Position numbers and translations under genes: made by a program. From Thiodiazotropha sp040793985 (GTDB lineage Bacteria > Pseudomonadota > Gammaproteobacteria > Chromatiales > Chromatiaceae): a stretch of DNA of 64,000 bases. The notes beneath the pieces are model-generated. The model was not told the origin of the DNA, searched no databases, and saw only the letters and a list, made by a program, of their open reading frames with translations. Positions within the stretch are counted from its first letter, which is position 1. Each line of letters opens with the position of its first letter. The DNA lies in assembly GCA_040793985.1 (NCBI GenBank), contig JBFNJI010000001.1:62001-126000 (forward strand), written 5' to 3'. Positions 1 through 8,210 of this stretch are shown piece after piece.

Positions 1-305
1 CCGGCCGGGGCAATGGTTTTGGCCAGTGATCCATTGTTATGCTGCCAGGTTGCTATAAAGGGTGTAGAGACGCAGTGGCTTGCGGGGCAATCGCCTGTGC
101 AACACCCCTGATGGTCGTTTTCAGCGCAGTGACAGTCATCCATGGCCATCTCCCCGATAGAAACGCCCGTATGATGTTCGCTCCCGGCATGAGTTGGCTG
201 CGGGTCACTGACTTGCAGCGCACCGGCAAACATTCCCCTCATCGGGAGCAGAACGAGGGAGAGAACCACCACTGCCAATAGGCTTTTTTTTGTAAACAGG
301 CGCAT
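1..305 (-). CDS. secreted Cys/His-rich small protein, 3' end beyond window
   Basis: An open frame runs on the minus strand from an ATG at 305 to the window edge without a stop (101 codons visible). It begins MRLFTKKSLLAVVVLSLVLL, a clear Sec signal peptide. The mature part is rich in His, Cys, Asp and Met (DCHCAENDHQGCC, then GDCPASHC), a composition expected of a periplasmic metal-binding protein. I do not recognise a family; short Cys/His-rich exported proteins of this kind are common beside copper or other metal-resistance genes, but that is analogy only. No strong ribosome-binding site lies before the ATG. Coding potential rests on the signal peptide and the uninterrupted frame. A plus-strand frame at 39-281 is its shadow. 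Confidence 0.6.
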   Translation of the reverse strand, partial: MRLFTKKSLLAVVVLSLVLLPMRGMFAGALQVSDPQPTHAGSEHHTGVSIGEMAMDDCHCAENDHQGCCTGDCPASHCVSTPFIATWQHNNGSLAKTIAPA

Positions 306-421
306 TTTCAGCCGAGTTGCTGGTATCCAGTATTGCTCTGATTATTTGTACGAGATGATGATAGCGTAAAAGTTCCTGTCAACCAGATAGTACCGGCATT
401 GCCGAATAGTAGTGCAAGGGC

Positions 422-449
422 TTGACTTGACCGACCGGTCTAATATACT
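422..449 (+). promoter_or_regulatory. tetR promoter with embedded operator
   Basis: A -35-like TTGACT (422-427) and -10 TATACT (444-449) are 16 bp apart. Between them lies CTTGACCGACCGGTC (426-440), whose core GACCGGTC is a perfect palindrome. The same 15 bp recurs at 1088-1102 before the tusA-like gene. Placement inside the promoter suggests autorepression by the TetR protein that follows. Confidence 0.7.
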
Positions 450-457
450 GTTAATCC

Positions 458-1066
458 ATGAATGTCGCCGCAGACACCAAGGACCGCATCCTGACCACCG
501 CCCGTGAACTCTTTCACGGACGCAGCTATGCAGATGTGGGCATCAAGGAGATCTGCACCCTGGCCAATGTGCAGAAAGGTAGCTTCTACCACTTCTTCCC
601 CTCGAAGCGTGACCTGGCGATGGCGGTTATCGATGACATGGCAGACGACTGGGCCCACGGTTTCGTCGCCGAGGCCTTCGACGATGAGCTGCCCCCCTTG
701 GAACGCCTCGACTACATGGTCGATGCGGTCTACTACTGGCAAAAGGCGGCAAAAAACCTGGAGGGACGCATGCCCGGTTGTCTCTTCGGCAATCTGGCCC
801 TGGAGATCAGCACCCGGGATGAGGTCATCAGGGCCCGTATCAATGCCATCTTCATCAATGCCAGCAGCCGGTTTCACGAGGCCCTTGAACTGGCGGTTGA
901 ACGAGGCGATATCCCACCACTGGACACCCAGACTACCGCAACGGCGATGCTGGCCTACCTGGAGGGAGTCATACTGCTTGCGAAGACACGCAACGACCCG
1001 GATGTGGTGAGAGAACTCGGCCCTGCCATCAAGAGCATACGTATCGAACTGAAGCCGCCGAATTGA
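458..1066 (+). CDS. TetR/AcrR-family transcriptional regulator
   Basis: The 202-residue protein has the usual TetR layout: an N-terminal helix-turn-helix (about residues 8-55, with the typical stretch KGSFYHFFPSKRDL) and a helical ligand-binding C-terminal half. Two cysteines stand out, Cys33 inside the DNA-binding region and Cys108 in the motif GRMPGCLFGN at the start of the effector domain; a thiol- or persulfide-responsive switch is possible but unproven. The gene sits directly before tusA and dsrE2 on the same strand, and both promoter regions carry the same operator-like 15-mer. I infer autorepression plus control of the two sulfur-trafficking genes. The ATG at 458 follows the promoter closely, and no good alternative start was seen. 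Confidence 0.9.
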   Translation: MNVAADTKDRILTTARELFHGRSYADVGIKEICTLANVQKGSFYHFFPSKRDLAMAVIDDMADDWAHGFVAEAFDDELPPLERLDYMVDAVYYWQKAAKNLEGRMPGCLFGNLALEISTRDEVIRARINAIFINASSRFHEALELAVERGDIPPLDTQTTATAMLAYLEGVILLAKTRNDPDVVRELGPAIKSIRIELKPPN

Positions 1067-1087
1067 GGCTATATTTTTTAAATAATA

Positions 1088-1102
1088 CTTGACCGACCGG
1101 TC
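1088..1102 (+). promoter_or_regulatory. second TetR operator-like site, before tusA
   Basis: CTTGACCGACCGGTC is identical over 15 bp to the site at 426-440 and lies 36 bp before the start codon at 1138. TTGACC can serve as a -35; no convincing -10 was found at the right spacing, so the exact promoter is uncertain. A site 3' of tetR implies that tusA-dsrE2 can be transcribed separately. Confidence 0.6.
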
Positions 1103-1137
1103 ATCTATTAAATTGTGACTTAGAAAGGAGCGTTATC

Positions 1138-1368
1138 ATGAGTGAGACTACACACACCCTCGACGCACGGGGCCTGAGCTGTCCCCTGCCCATCCTCAAG
1201 ACCAGGAAGGCGATCGCCGCCCTGAGCTCGGGAGAGGTCCTGGAGATCATGTCCTCAGATCCCGGTTCAGTGAAGGATCTGGACTCATTCTGCATCCAGA
1301 CGGGCCACCAGCTAATCACCAGCGAAGAGCAGGATGGCGGCTTTTTCTTCAGAATCCGCAAGGCCTGA
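1138..1368 (+). CDS. tusA: TusA-family sulfur carrier protein
   Basis: The 76-residue protein is full length for the TusA/SirA/YedF family. It carries the family signature LDARGLSCPLPILKTRKA with the CPxP cysteine that holds the persulfide. TusA proteins pass sulfane sulfur between rhodaneses, DsrE-type proteins and the Dsr or Hdr pathways in the cytoplasm. A strong AAAGGAG precedes the ATG. The following gene encodes a DsrE2-type protein, and the tusA-dsrE2 pair is a known module of sulfur-oxidising bacteria. The preceding tetR probably regulates it. Confidence 0.92.
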   Translation: MSETTHTLDARGLSCPLPILKTRKAIAALSSGEVLEIMSSDPGSVKDLDSFCIQTGHQLITSEEQDGGFFFRIRKA

Positions 1369-1390
1369 GCATTACCCAAAGGAGCCTATC

Positions 1391-1996
1391 ATGAACACTA
1401 CAGCCCCCCTCGTTGACCTCCCTGGGAAAGATCTGGACAGTTGGTTTGACCAGCGTTTCGCGGAAAAGATGGCGGAACGGGAGGCCGCACATATCCCCTC
1501 GATGACGATCATCGCCACCAAGGGCACCCTCGACATGGCCTATCCCCCCTTCATTCTTGCCTCCACAGCGGCTGCCCTGGGTTGGGATGTCTCCATATTC
1601 TTCACCTTTTACGGCCTCAACCTGCTTAAACAGGAACTCGATCTCAAGGTGACTCCCCTTGGCAATCCCGCCATGCCGCTGAAACTGCCGCAGGGACCCA
1701 CATGGATCAAGGGCAAGGACCTTCCAATGCCCACCTCGGTAATGAGCCTGATACCGGGCTTTGAGTCCATGGCGACCACGATGATGAAAAAGACAATGGT
1801 CAATAAAGGCGTCGCCAGCATCGAACAGCTGCGCGAGTTGTGCCTTGAGGCGGATGTCAAACTGATCGCCTGCCAGATGACCGTGGATCTTTTCGACTAC
1901 GGTAAGAGCGACTTTATCGCGGAAATCGAGGAGTGGGTCGGCGCTGCCAGCTTTCTGCCGCGGGCAATGAAGGCCGACGTCAATCTCTTTGTATAG
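1391..1996 (+). CDS. dsrE2: DsrE2-type (DsrE/DsrF/DrsH-like) sulfur-transfer protein
   Basis: The start is the ATG at 1391 (MNTTAPLVDL) because an AAAGGAG lies just upstream; an upstream in-frame ATG at 1334 falls inside tusA and is ignored. The 201-residue product matches the DsrE2 family: a Rossmann-like core opening with SMTIIATKGTLDMAYPPFIL, a GLNLL segment, and the conserved IACQMT cysteine expected to carry sulfur. Hydrophobic stretches around residues 50-75 fit the membrane-associated behaviour reported for DsrE2. Known partners are TusA and a rhodanese; TusA is 22 bp upstream, but no rhodanese gene is present in the window. The role inferred is cytoplasmic sulfane-sulfur relay. Confidence 0.88.
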   Translation: MNTTAPLVDLPGKDLDSWFDQRFAEKMAEREAAHIPSMTIIATKGTLDMAYPPFILASTAAALGWDVSIFFTFYGLNLLKQELDLKVTPLGNPAMPLKLPQGPTWIKGKDLPMPTSVMSLIPGFESMATTMMKKTMVNKGVASIEQLRELCLEADVKLIACQMTVDLFDYGKSDFIAEIEEWVGAASFLPRAMKADVNLFV

Positions 1997-2007
1997 GGCC
2001 CCAATCA

Positions 2008-2027
2008 ACTCCCCCGCGAGGGGGAGT
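2008..2027. terminator. hairpin between convergent genes
   Basis: ACTCCCCC pairs with GGGGGAGT around a GCGA loop, an 8-bp GC-rich stem in the 43-bp gap between dsrE2 and the convergent gene ending at 2040. No T-run follows on either strand, so Rho-independent termination is plausible but weak. Confidence 0.45.
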
Positions 2028-2039
2028 GCCGGGATTCCC

Positions 2040-2729
2040 CTAGCGTAACGCCGGCACCATCTGGGTGAGATCGAGCGTTATGCCAATATCCCAGTCGACT
2101 CGCCCCGATGTCGACGAACGCGAGGCCCCGCCGTTCACAGCCAGCCCGGTTCCGCCGATATTGCGCAGTCGCATGCCCCCACCCCGGCCACGTCCTCGCA
2201 ACTGCACCGACAGACCTCGCAGACCGGGCACCGGCAGTTGTCGTCCATCGATAAAATTGAGCACCATATCCCTCGTTGAAGGATTGACCAGCAATGCGGT
2301 AAGGGATGTTCCGACGACAGTGGTTGCCGCAGATACCATCATTGCCCGATGCGCGGTACCGCCCTGATTCCACTCCCGCCTAAGCCTTCTCTCGCTCTCA
2401 CGCAGGAGTCGATTGACGGACTGTTGCACCGCCGGTAACGACCAGACCGCACGCATCACATCACCGACCTGCCCCGGCCTGGGCGTCGCGGGACCCGCTG
2501 CCGGCGACCTCGATGGTGTTGCCGATCCGGGCAACTGCAGCAGCATCAGGTTGAGCGCATTACAGTCGAAGGTGATCCAGTTTGGGCGCAAAAAAAGATG
2601 CTGAAGCCGTGGAGGAAGTACTCCAGCCCTCAGCTGAGACATATGCGCCTCGATATTCGGATCTAACCGCAAACGATGGTTACCGAGATTAAACCGATAA
2701 CTGCCAGCCCCCAATGTGGTATCACCCAT
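2040..2729 (-). CDS. hypothetical protein with Pro/Ala-rich hinge
   Basis: I do not recognise this 229-residue protein. A purine-rich ribosome-binding site (GGAGGGGGAGA) lies before the ATG at 2729. The N-terminal third (about 1-70) is non-repetitive with few charges. Residues 70-88 form a Pro/Ala/Ser/Gly linker. A helical middle (about 90-125) carries the basic cluster RLLRESERRLRRE. A hydrophobic stretch (about 130-150) could be a membrane or buried helix, and the C-terminal third is Gly/Arg-rich (RGRGRGGGMRLRNIGG) and ends in beta-like sequence. There is no signal peptide. The gene is alone, convergent with dsrE2 and divergent from the M28 peptidase, so context does not suggest a role. Confidence 0.65.
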   Translation of the reverse strand: MGDTTLGAGSYRFNLGNHRLRLDPNIEAHMSQLRAGVLPPRLQHLFLRPNWITFDCNALNLMLLQLPGSATPSRSPAAGPATPRPGQVGDVMRAVWSLPAVQQSVNRLLRESERRLRREWNQGGTAHRAMMVSAATTVVGTSLTALLVNPSTRDMVLNFIDGRQLPVPGLRGLSVQLRGRGRGGGMRLRNIGGTGLAVNGGASRSSTSGRVDWDIGITLDLTQMVPALR

Positions 2730-2919
2730 GTCACTCTCCCCCTCCCGGTTAGCTAATTTTTATCTACCTCAAGTTTGGTTGGCGAGAATGGCTAGGGATA
2801 GCCATCTGTTTCACTAATCCAGTGTGATAAATTACCTTACGCCGTGCATGCTGCTTTGCATGGCGAAATAGGTTAGATTCCGTGGCTTAACATCTGATAA
2901 ATGATCGAGGAGTCTGCTG

Positions 2920-5841
2920 ATGCTGAAGCGTCTGATCAGTGCTGTTTTTCTCATCTCACTGCTTAGCCCATGGCCCCTGTACGCTGACACCCCGGCAGAA
3001 AAGGAAACGCGCCTGCTGTCCAATGTTCGCCAGCTCACCTTCGAGGGGCGTCGCGCCGGCGAAGGCTATTTCAGCGCCGACGGCGGACGCATGGTATTCC
3101 AATCCGAACGGGATGATGGCAATCCCTTTTATCAGATCTACCTGCTGGATCTGGAGACCGGGGATGTGGAGAGGATATCCCCGGGTTATGGCAAAACCAC
3201 CTGTGCCTGGATCCACCCCAGCGGCGACAAGGTGCTCTATGCCTCCACCCATGAAGACCCGGAGGCCCGCAACAAGATGCAGCAGGAGTTGGATTTCAGG
3301 GCATCGGGCAAGGAGCGGCGCTACAGTTGGGATTACGACCCGAATTTCGATATATACGAACAAGCTACCGCATCCGGAACTGCGAGAAATCTGACCCGAT
3401 CACTTGGGTACGACGCAGAGGCGGCCTACTCCCCCGATGGACGTCAGATCGTCTTCGCCTCCAACAGGCTCGCCTACTCGGAAGCGATGAGCGATGTGGA
3501 GAAGAGGATTTTCCAACACGACAAGTCGTTCATGATCGATCTCTACATGATGAATGCAGACGGCACACAACTGCGTCGACTGACCGATTCACCCGGCTAT
3601 GACGGCGGCCCCTTTTTCAGTTTCGATGGCACTCAAATCACCTGGCGCCGCTTCTCCATGGATGGCAGTCAGGCCGAGATCTACACCATGGACCTCGCCA
3701 CCGGCAAAGAGCGAAAGCTTACCCAGATGGGGGTGATGTCCTGGGCACCCTTCTTTCACCCCAGTGGCGACTATCTCATTTTTGCATCCAACCGGCAGGG
3801 CTTTGCGAATTTCGAGCTCTACCTGGTGGATGCACTGGGCAAAGGGGAACCGGTCCGTGTCACATTTACCGACGGCTTTGACGGACTTCCTGTTTTCTCA
3901 CCGGATGGCGGCAGTCTCTCATGGACATCAAACCGTGGCGCTGACAACAACAGCCAGATCTTTCTTGCCGATTGGGACGATACCGAAGCCCGTCGCCTGC
4001 TGGGACTGGTTGATAGGGACGGGAACAACAACAATGCAGTCGCCAGCGCCGACCTGACATCGACCTCCACAGCCATCGACAGCCAGGATCTTCGCCAGCA
4101 TGTCGTTCAGCTCAGCAGTGACGAGATGGAGGGACGGCTTACCGGAAGCGAAGGTGAGCAGCGGGCGACGCGCTATATCGCCTCCGTGTTCCGGCAGCTG
4201 GGACTCGAACCGGCGGGTGACGATGGCTATTTTCAATCCTTCACATTTAACGCCGGTGCAAAACTGGCTGATGGAAACCGCCTGCAATTTTCATCCCTGG
4301 CAACGGGTCAGTCCATCAGGCTGAATCAGGACTGGCTCCCCTTGGCGATCAGTCACAGCGGACCGGTTGAGAGTGCGCCCATCGTCTTCGCCGGATATGG
4401 AATAGACGCCCCAGGATTGGATAATATCCCTGACTACGATGCCTATGGCGATCTGGAGGTCAAGGGCAAGTGGGTCATGGTATTCCGTTTTCAACCTGAA
4501 TCGGTGCCGCCGGCGTGGAGGCGTCATCTGCTTCACTATTCCGATCTGGCTTACAAGGCATCGGTTGCGAAACGCAGGGGTGCGGCCGGATTGATCGTCG
4601 TCACCGGACCCAACGCCGAAGCCAAACAACAGTTGATCGATTTGGAGATGGAGGCAAAGAGCGTGAGCAGTTCAATCCCGGCCATCTCTATCAGCGACGA
4701 CCTCGCAGCGCGTATCCTTGCAGTTGCGGACAAGGACCTGGCACAGCTGCAGCAACAGCTTGACGATGGGGAGCCGATGCAAGGTTTCGTCGTCCCCGGG
4801 GTGGAGCTGGCTGCCAATCTGGCGATTCAGCGCGAAAAGGGCCAGGGCCGCAATGTCATCGCCAGGCTGACTGCCGATATAGCCTCCGGCAGTGAACCAG
4901 TCGTTCTGGGTGCGCATCTCGATCATCTGGGACGCGGGGAGGTCTCGGGTTCCCTTGCGCGTGAGGATGAGCGCGGGGAAATCCACCATGGCGCGGATGA
5001 CAATGCCTCCGGGGTTGCCGCCCTGCTGGAGAGCGCGCAATATCTCGCCGGTCTGAAAAAATCGGGCAAGCTGGGTAGCCAGCGCGATATCCTGTTTGCG
5101 GCCTGGTCGGGCGAAGAGCTCGGCACGCTCGGATCAACTCATTTCGTTGATAAGTTTGCCGACGGCGCCATGCTCCATGACAAGATAAGCGCCTATCTCA
5201 ACATGGACATGATCGGTCATCTGCGGGAGAAGCTCTACCTGCAGGGGACGGGGTCGAGCAACACCTGGCCCCGCGAGATAGAACGGCGCAACGTGCCTGT
5301 CGGTCTAGCCATCGCCACCAAGGCCGATCCCTATCTGCCGACTGACTCCACGCCTTTCTACATGAAAGGCGTGCCAGTCCTCAACGCCTTCACGGGCGCC
5401 CACGAAGACTACTCCACCCCCAGGGACAGGGCCGAGCAACTCAACTATCGGGGGATGCAAAAAATCGCCCGCTTGATGTCGGGTATCACCCGCTCCCTGG
5501 CGAGATCGGAGACGGATCCGGACTACATCGAGGTCAGCCGTAAAAAGAGCGGACTCTCGCGTAAACACCTGCGTGCATACCTGGGCACGATTCCCGCTTA
5601 CGGTCAGGACGAAAAGACAAAGGGCGTGAAACTGCAGGGAGCGGTGAAAGACGCTCCTGCCGAGAAGGCCGGGATTCAGAATGGCGATCTATTGATCGGA
5701 CTTGCCGGCATTGAGATAGAGACCATTCATGACTTCATGAATGCAATGGGAGGATTGAAATCCGGTGAAGAGACAGAGATGATAATTATCAGGGACGGCA
5801 AAACACTGACACTTCGAGTTGTCCCCGCCTCTAGAGATTGA
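2920..5841 (+). CDS. exported TolB-propeller / M28 metallopeptidase / PDZ protein
   Basis: The 973-residue protein starts with a signal peptide (cleavage after PLYA, about residue 22) and a GAGGAG ribosome-binding site. Residues about 35-355 form a TolB-type beta-propeller with repeated blades such as AAYSPDGRQIVFASNR. A PA-like insert follows, then a peptidase family M28 domain with the zinc signature: LGAHLDHLG, HHGADDNASGVAALLE, WSGEELG, NMDMIGH and the late GAHEDYSTP. A C-terminal PDZ domain (about 880-973, DAPAEKAGIQNGDLLIGL) completes it. M28 enzymes are usually di-zinc aminopeptidases; the propeller and PDZ suggest selection of peptide or misfolded substrates in the envelope. The gene appears monocistronic. 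Substrate unknown. Confidence 0.9.
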   Translation: MLKRLISAVFLISLLSPWPLYADTPAEKETRLLSNVRQLTFEGRRAGEGYFSADGGRMVFQSERDDGNPFYQIYLLDLETGDVERISPGYGKTTCAWIHPSGDKVLYASTHEDPEARNKMQQELDFRASGKERRYSWDYDPNFDIYEQATASGTARNLTRSLGYDAEAAYSPDGRQIVFASNRLAYSEAMSDVEKRIFQHDKSFMIDLYMMNADGTQLRRLTDSPGYDGGPFFSFDGTQITWRRFSMDGSQAEIYTMDLATGKERKLTQMGVMSWAPFFHPSGDYLIFASNRQGFANFELYLVDALGKGEPVRVTFTDGFDGLPVFSPDGGSLSWTSNRGADNNSQIFLADWDDTEARRLLGLVDRDGNNNNAVASADLTSTSTAIDSQDLRQHVVQLSSDEMEGRLTGSEGEQRATRYIASVFRQLGLEPAGDDGYFQSFTFNAGAKLADGNRLQFSSLATGQSIRLNQDWLPLAISHSGPVESAPIVFAGYGIDAPGLDNIPDYDAYGDLEVKGKWVMVFRFQPESVPPAWRRHLLHYSDLAYKASVAKRRGAAGLIVVTGPNAEAKQQLIDLEMEAKSVSSSIPAISISDDLAARILAVADKDLAQLQQQLDDGEPMQGFVVPGVELAANLAIQREKGQGRNVIARLTADIASGSEPVVLGAHLDHLGRGEVSGSLAREDERGEIHHGADDNASGVAALLESAQYLAGLKKSGKLGSQRDILFAAWSGEELGTLGSTHFVDKFADGAMLHDKISAYLNMDMIGHLREKLYLQGTGSSNTWPREIERRNVPVGLAIATKADPYLPTDSTPFYMKGVPVLNAFTGAHEDYSTPRDRAEQLNYRGMQKIARLMSGITRSLARSETDPDYIEVSRKKSGLSRKHLRAYLGTIPAYGQDEKTKGVKLQGAVKDAPAEKAGIQNGDLLIGLAGIEIETIHDFMNAMGGLKSGEETEMIIIRDGKTLTLRVVPASRD

Positions 5842-5871
5842 ATCACCCTCGCTTACCCGTGTTGTGAACGA

Positions 5872-5904
5872 AAGGATCCTGCGCTGGCAGGCCGTATGAT
5901 CCTT
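5872..5904. terminator. imperfect hairpin between convergent genes
   Basis: AAGGATC (5872-5878) pairs with GATCCTT (5898-5904), and an inner CTGC/GCAG stem extends the fold. It lies between the M28 peptidase and the cytochrome b gene, which converge here, and could terminate both. There is no strong T-tract. Confidence 0.4.
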
Positions 5905-5929
5905 ATGTCACACACAGTCATCAGGCCTT

Positions 5930-6532
5930 TCAGCCTTTCTCAGCTTCATGCCCGACTATCATCTCAATCAGGTTACTGAATGGCTTCTCGCCTGTTGTCA
6001 ATGCCAGATAGAGATGGATGGGAATAAAGCAAAGAATCGCAAACGCACCGATTGTGTGCACCACTGCAACCAAGCCCAGCGGTATCCCTTCAAGACCGAT
6101 CAATGACCAATACTGATAGAAGAGATAGAGCAACCCACTGATCCAGATAATGGGTGCGATAACCATGGTTAGCATGAGATAAACCATTCTTTGCAACGGA
6201 TTGTGCTTCTCCGCCCGTTTGCGGTGGAAGGGATGCGGCGCACCCAGGAAGATACCGACGACATAGTACTTGACCATAGCCAACATACTGTCTGGATCGC
6301 TCGGTACATACTGCCGCCATTCCCCGGTGGTTGTATGCCAGAAGAGTGCGAGCAGCCATAAACCGATCAATACCCATGCCATTATGGTATGCAGGTCGAT
6401 GGCCTGTTCGAAGCCCAACAATTGATAGGTACCGTGTATTTCAAAACCCGTTATCAGCATGCCGACAATCAGCAGTGCCTGAGACCAATGCCAGAAACGC
6501 TCGAAGAGTGAGAAATAGTAGATTTGGCTCAT
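5930..6532 (-). CDS. b-type cytochrome membrane subunit (cytochrome b561 / hydrogenase-type)
   Basis: The 200-residue protein has four membrane segments and the histidines expected for two haems b: FERFWHWSQALL in helix 1, DLHTIMAW and FWHTTTGEW around helix 2, and VHTIGAF...PIHLYLAL in the last helix. It belongs to the di-haem b561 superfamily that includes the membrane subunits of Ni/Fe-hydrogenases and formate dehydrogenases. It starts 4 bp after the stop of the octahaem cytochrome upstream, so the two are co-transcribed. I infer that it exchanges electrons between the quinone pool and the membrane-tethered octahaem protein; direction is not evident. Confidence 0.88.
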   Translation of the reverse strand: MSQIYYFSLFERFWHWSQALLIVGMLITGFEIHGTYQLLGFEQAIDLHTIMAWVLIGLWLLALFWHTTTGEWRQYVPSDPDSMLAMVKYYVVGIFLGAPHPFHRKRAEKHNPLQRMVYLMLTMVIAPIIWISGLLYLFYQYWSLIGLEGIPLGLVAVVHTIGAFAILCFIPIHLYLALTTGEKPFSNLIEMIVGHEAEKG

Positions 6533-6536
6533 TGAC

Positions 6537-8138
6537 TTATCTCCGCTTGGCTTTCATGAACATGCGTCCCAGTCCGTGGATGGAAATTCCACCCAAGGTA
6601 CCTAAGACCGCCAGCCAGCCGATCAGGTCGACCCAACGATAACTGTCGCGTCCTGGCATATAGAAACCTGGCAGTTTACTGAGCCGTCCGTCCTTTGCAT
6701 GACATGCCTCACAGTCGAGTGCCTCCTCTTTGGGTGCGACCATATGCGCCAACGGCCAGTGATAGGTGGTTTCAATAAAACCATACTTGCCGCTGTAAGG
6801 TGCGTTATTCGCCTTCATGGCCACCTTGATCGCCCGGTTCCAATCAAAGGACTTCCAATAGGCGTTGCTGTCCTTGCCGAAGAGATGTGTCGTTACCAGT
6901 GTATTGTTGCCCTTGTCATAGGCTTGCTTGCCCCGCATGACCTTGAAGGGCCATATCCTTGCATTCGGATCATCGTAGCTGCCTTCAAAGGTATTGATTG
7001 CAACGATTTTGGTGGGGTCGATCTGTTCGTCGAGTTGCTTGTAACGGATATTGCCGGAAAACCATGCATATTCGGGAACCAGGTTTTCTCCCCATTCGAA
7101 CGAGCCTTTTTTGGTCACATAGTCGATGTAACCCTGGGCATCCTTGCTCTTGATGTGCTTGCCGTCATTGCTCATTCGCCCTGCGGTGGACCAATCCCAC
7201 CAGGTCTTAGTCGGCTTACCGCCTCTTGCATAGGTGGAAATATGACAAGTGACACAGGCGACCTTGTTGATGTGATCGTTGAGCTTGTTGTTAACCGTCA
7301 AGGGATGGGGCGTTAGACCATGGCATGATTCGCAGGTCGAGCGGGTATTGTCGCCGCGACCCGGCACATCTATACCCTGCGTATCCTTGGCCTGGGTGGT
7401 ATAGCGGCTGCCCGATACATCGTGGCCATCCTTCTGGTGACAGGTGCTGCAAACAAAATTCAATCCGTCCGTCCCCATGTGGACATCCAGGGCTTTGTTT
7501 GGATTGGTCATACTCGAATCGAGGTCACCATGCTTGACCCCATCGCCACCCCCGCCGTAGAAATGGCAGGCGCCGCAGGTTGCACGACTGGTCTTGCCTA
7601 CGTTCCGGGCAACGTGACTGAGATCAGGTGCCTTCCAGATCTTCTTGCTCTTTGGCGGAAAGGGTTTATCCACATAGGGTGGATGTCCCGCCCCGGTGGG
7701 GAATTTTTTATAGCTGCCCGTTGTGTCATGACAGACCAGGCAATCCACATTTACTTCTGAACTGAAATCGAAACTGTTGTCTTTCCACCCGTAGCCTACA
7801 TGGCAACTGGTGCAACGCGCAAAATTGGTTTCGATGGCACCACAGAAGTTATTGACAATAGTCTGCTTACCCAGCTCTTCGCCGGTAGACGGATGGGTGA
7901 ACTTCCAGATCCAGTGCTTGGTCTTATGAATCTGCCTGGCCGCTTCCGTATGGCACTCAAGGCAGGCTTTTGTCACTTCCGGACCCGATGTAAAGTCCTG
8001 TTGAAGTGCTTCGAACTTAGTGTGATCGGCCGTTGAACTGATACTCTCTTCAGATGCCTCGATGTTGACAACAAACAGCAGCAAAGAGAACAACCGCAAC
8101 AGTAAGACCGGACGTATACAGCTTCTAAATGAGCACAT
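6537..8138 (-). CDS. otr: octahaem c-type cytochrome, tetrathionate reductase (OTR) family
   Basis: The start is placed at 8138 (MCSFRSC), 12 codons inside the longest frame, because AGGGGGCG lies immediately upstream; a signal peptide follows (LLLRLFSLLLFVVNIEA). Eight CXXCH haem sites are present: CLECH, CTSCH, CLVCH, CGACH, CSTCH, CESCH, CVTCH and CEACH. Spacing and sequence match the octahaem tetrathionate reductase family, characterised members of which reduce tetrathionate, nitrite or hydroxylamine in vitro. Unlike soluble OTR, this one ends in a membrane helix (WVDLIGWLAVLGTLGGISIH), consistent with the b-type cytochrome gene 4 bp downstream. In a sulfur oxidiser it may handle tetrathionate or another sulfur or nitrogen compound; the substrate cannot be read from sequence. 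Confidence 0.88.
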   Translation of the reverse strand: MCSFRSCIRPVLLLRLFSLLLFVVNIEASEESISSTADHTKFEALQQDFTSGPEVTKACLECHTEAARQIHKTKHWIWKFTHPSTGEELGKQTIVNNFCGAIETNFARCTSCHVGYGWKDNSFDFSSEVNVDCLVCHDTTGSYKKFPTGAGHPPYVDKPFPPKSKKIWKAPDLSHVARNVGKTSRATCGACHFYGGGGDGVKHGDLDSSMTNPNKALDVHMGTDGLNFVCSTCHQKDGHDVSGSRYTTQAKDTQGIDVPGRGDNTRSTCESCHGLTPHPLTVNNKLNDHINKVACVTCHISTYARGGKPTKTWWDWSTAGRMSNDGKHIKSKDAQGYIDYVTKKGSFEWGENLVPEYAWFSGNIRYKQLDEQIDPTKIVAINTFEGSYDDPNARIWPFKVMRGKQAYDKGNNTLVTTHLFGKDSNAYWKSFDWNRAIKVAMKANNAPYSGKYGFIETTYHWPLAHMVAPKEEALDCEACHAKDGRLSKLPGFYMPGRDSYRWVDLIGWLAVLGTLGGISIHGLGRMFMKAKRR

Positions 8139-8167
8139 AACGCCCCCTGAACCAGGAAGTAAAATCT

Positions 8168-8197
8168 GCCTCACATCGGCTGTTGCCGATGTGAGGC
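8168..8197. terminator. perfect 13-bp stem-loop between cytochrome genes
   Basis: GCCTCACATCGGC (8168-8180) pairs perfectly with GCCGATGTGAGGC (8185-8197) around TGTT. It lies after the stop of the pentahaem gene (8211) and before the octahaem start (8138). Reading on the minus strand it is followed by CAGATTTTA, a short T-tract, so it may be a partial terminator or mRNA-stabilising structure that sets different levels for the two genes. Confidence 0.6.
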
Positions 8198-8210
8198 GTT
8201 TGCTGCTTGT

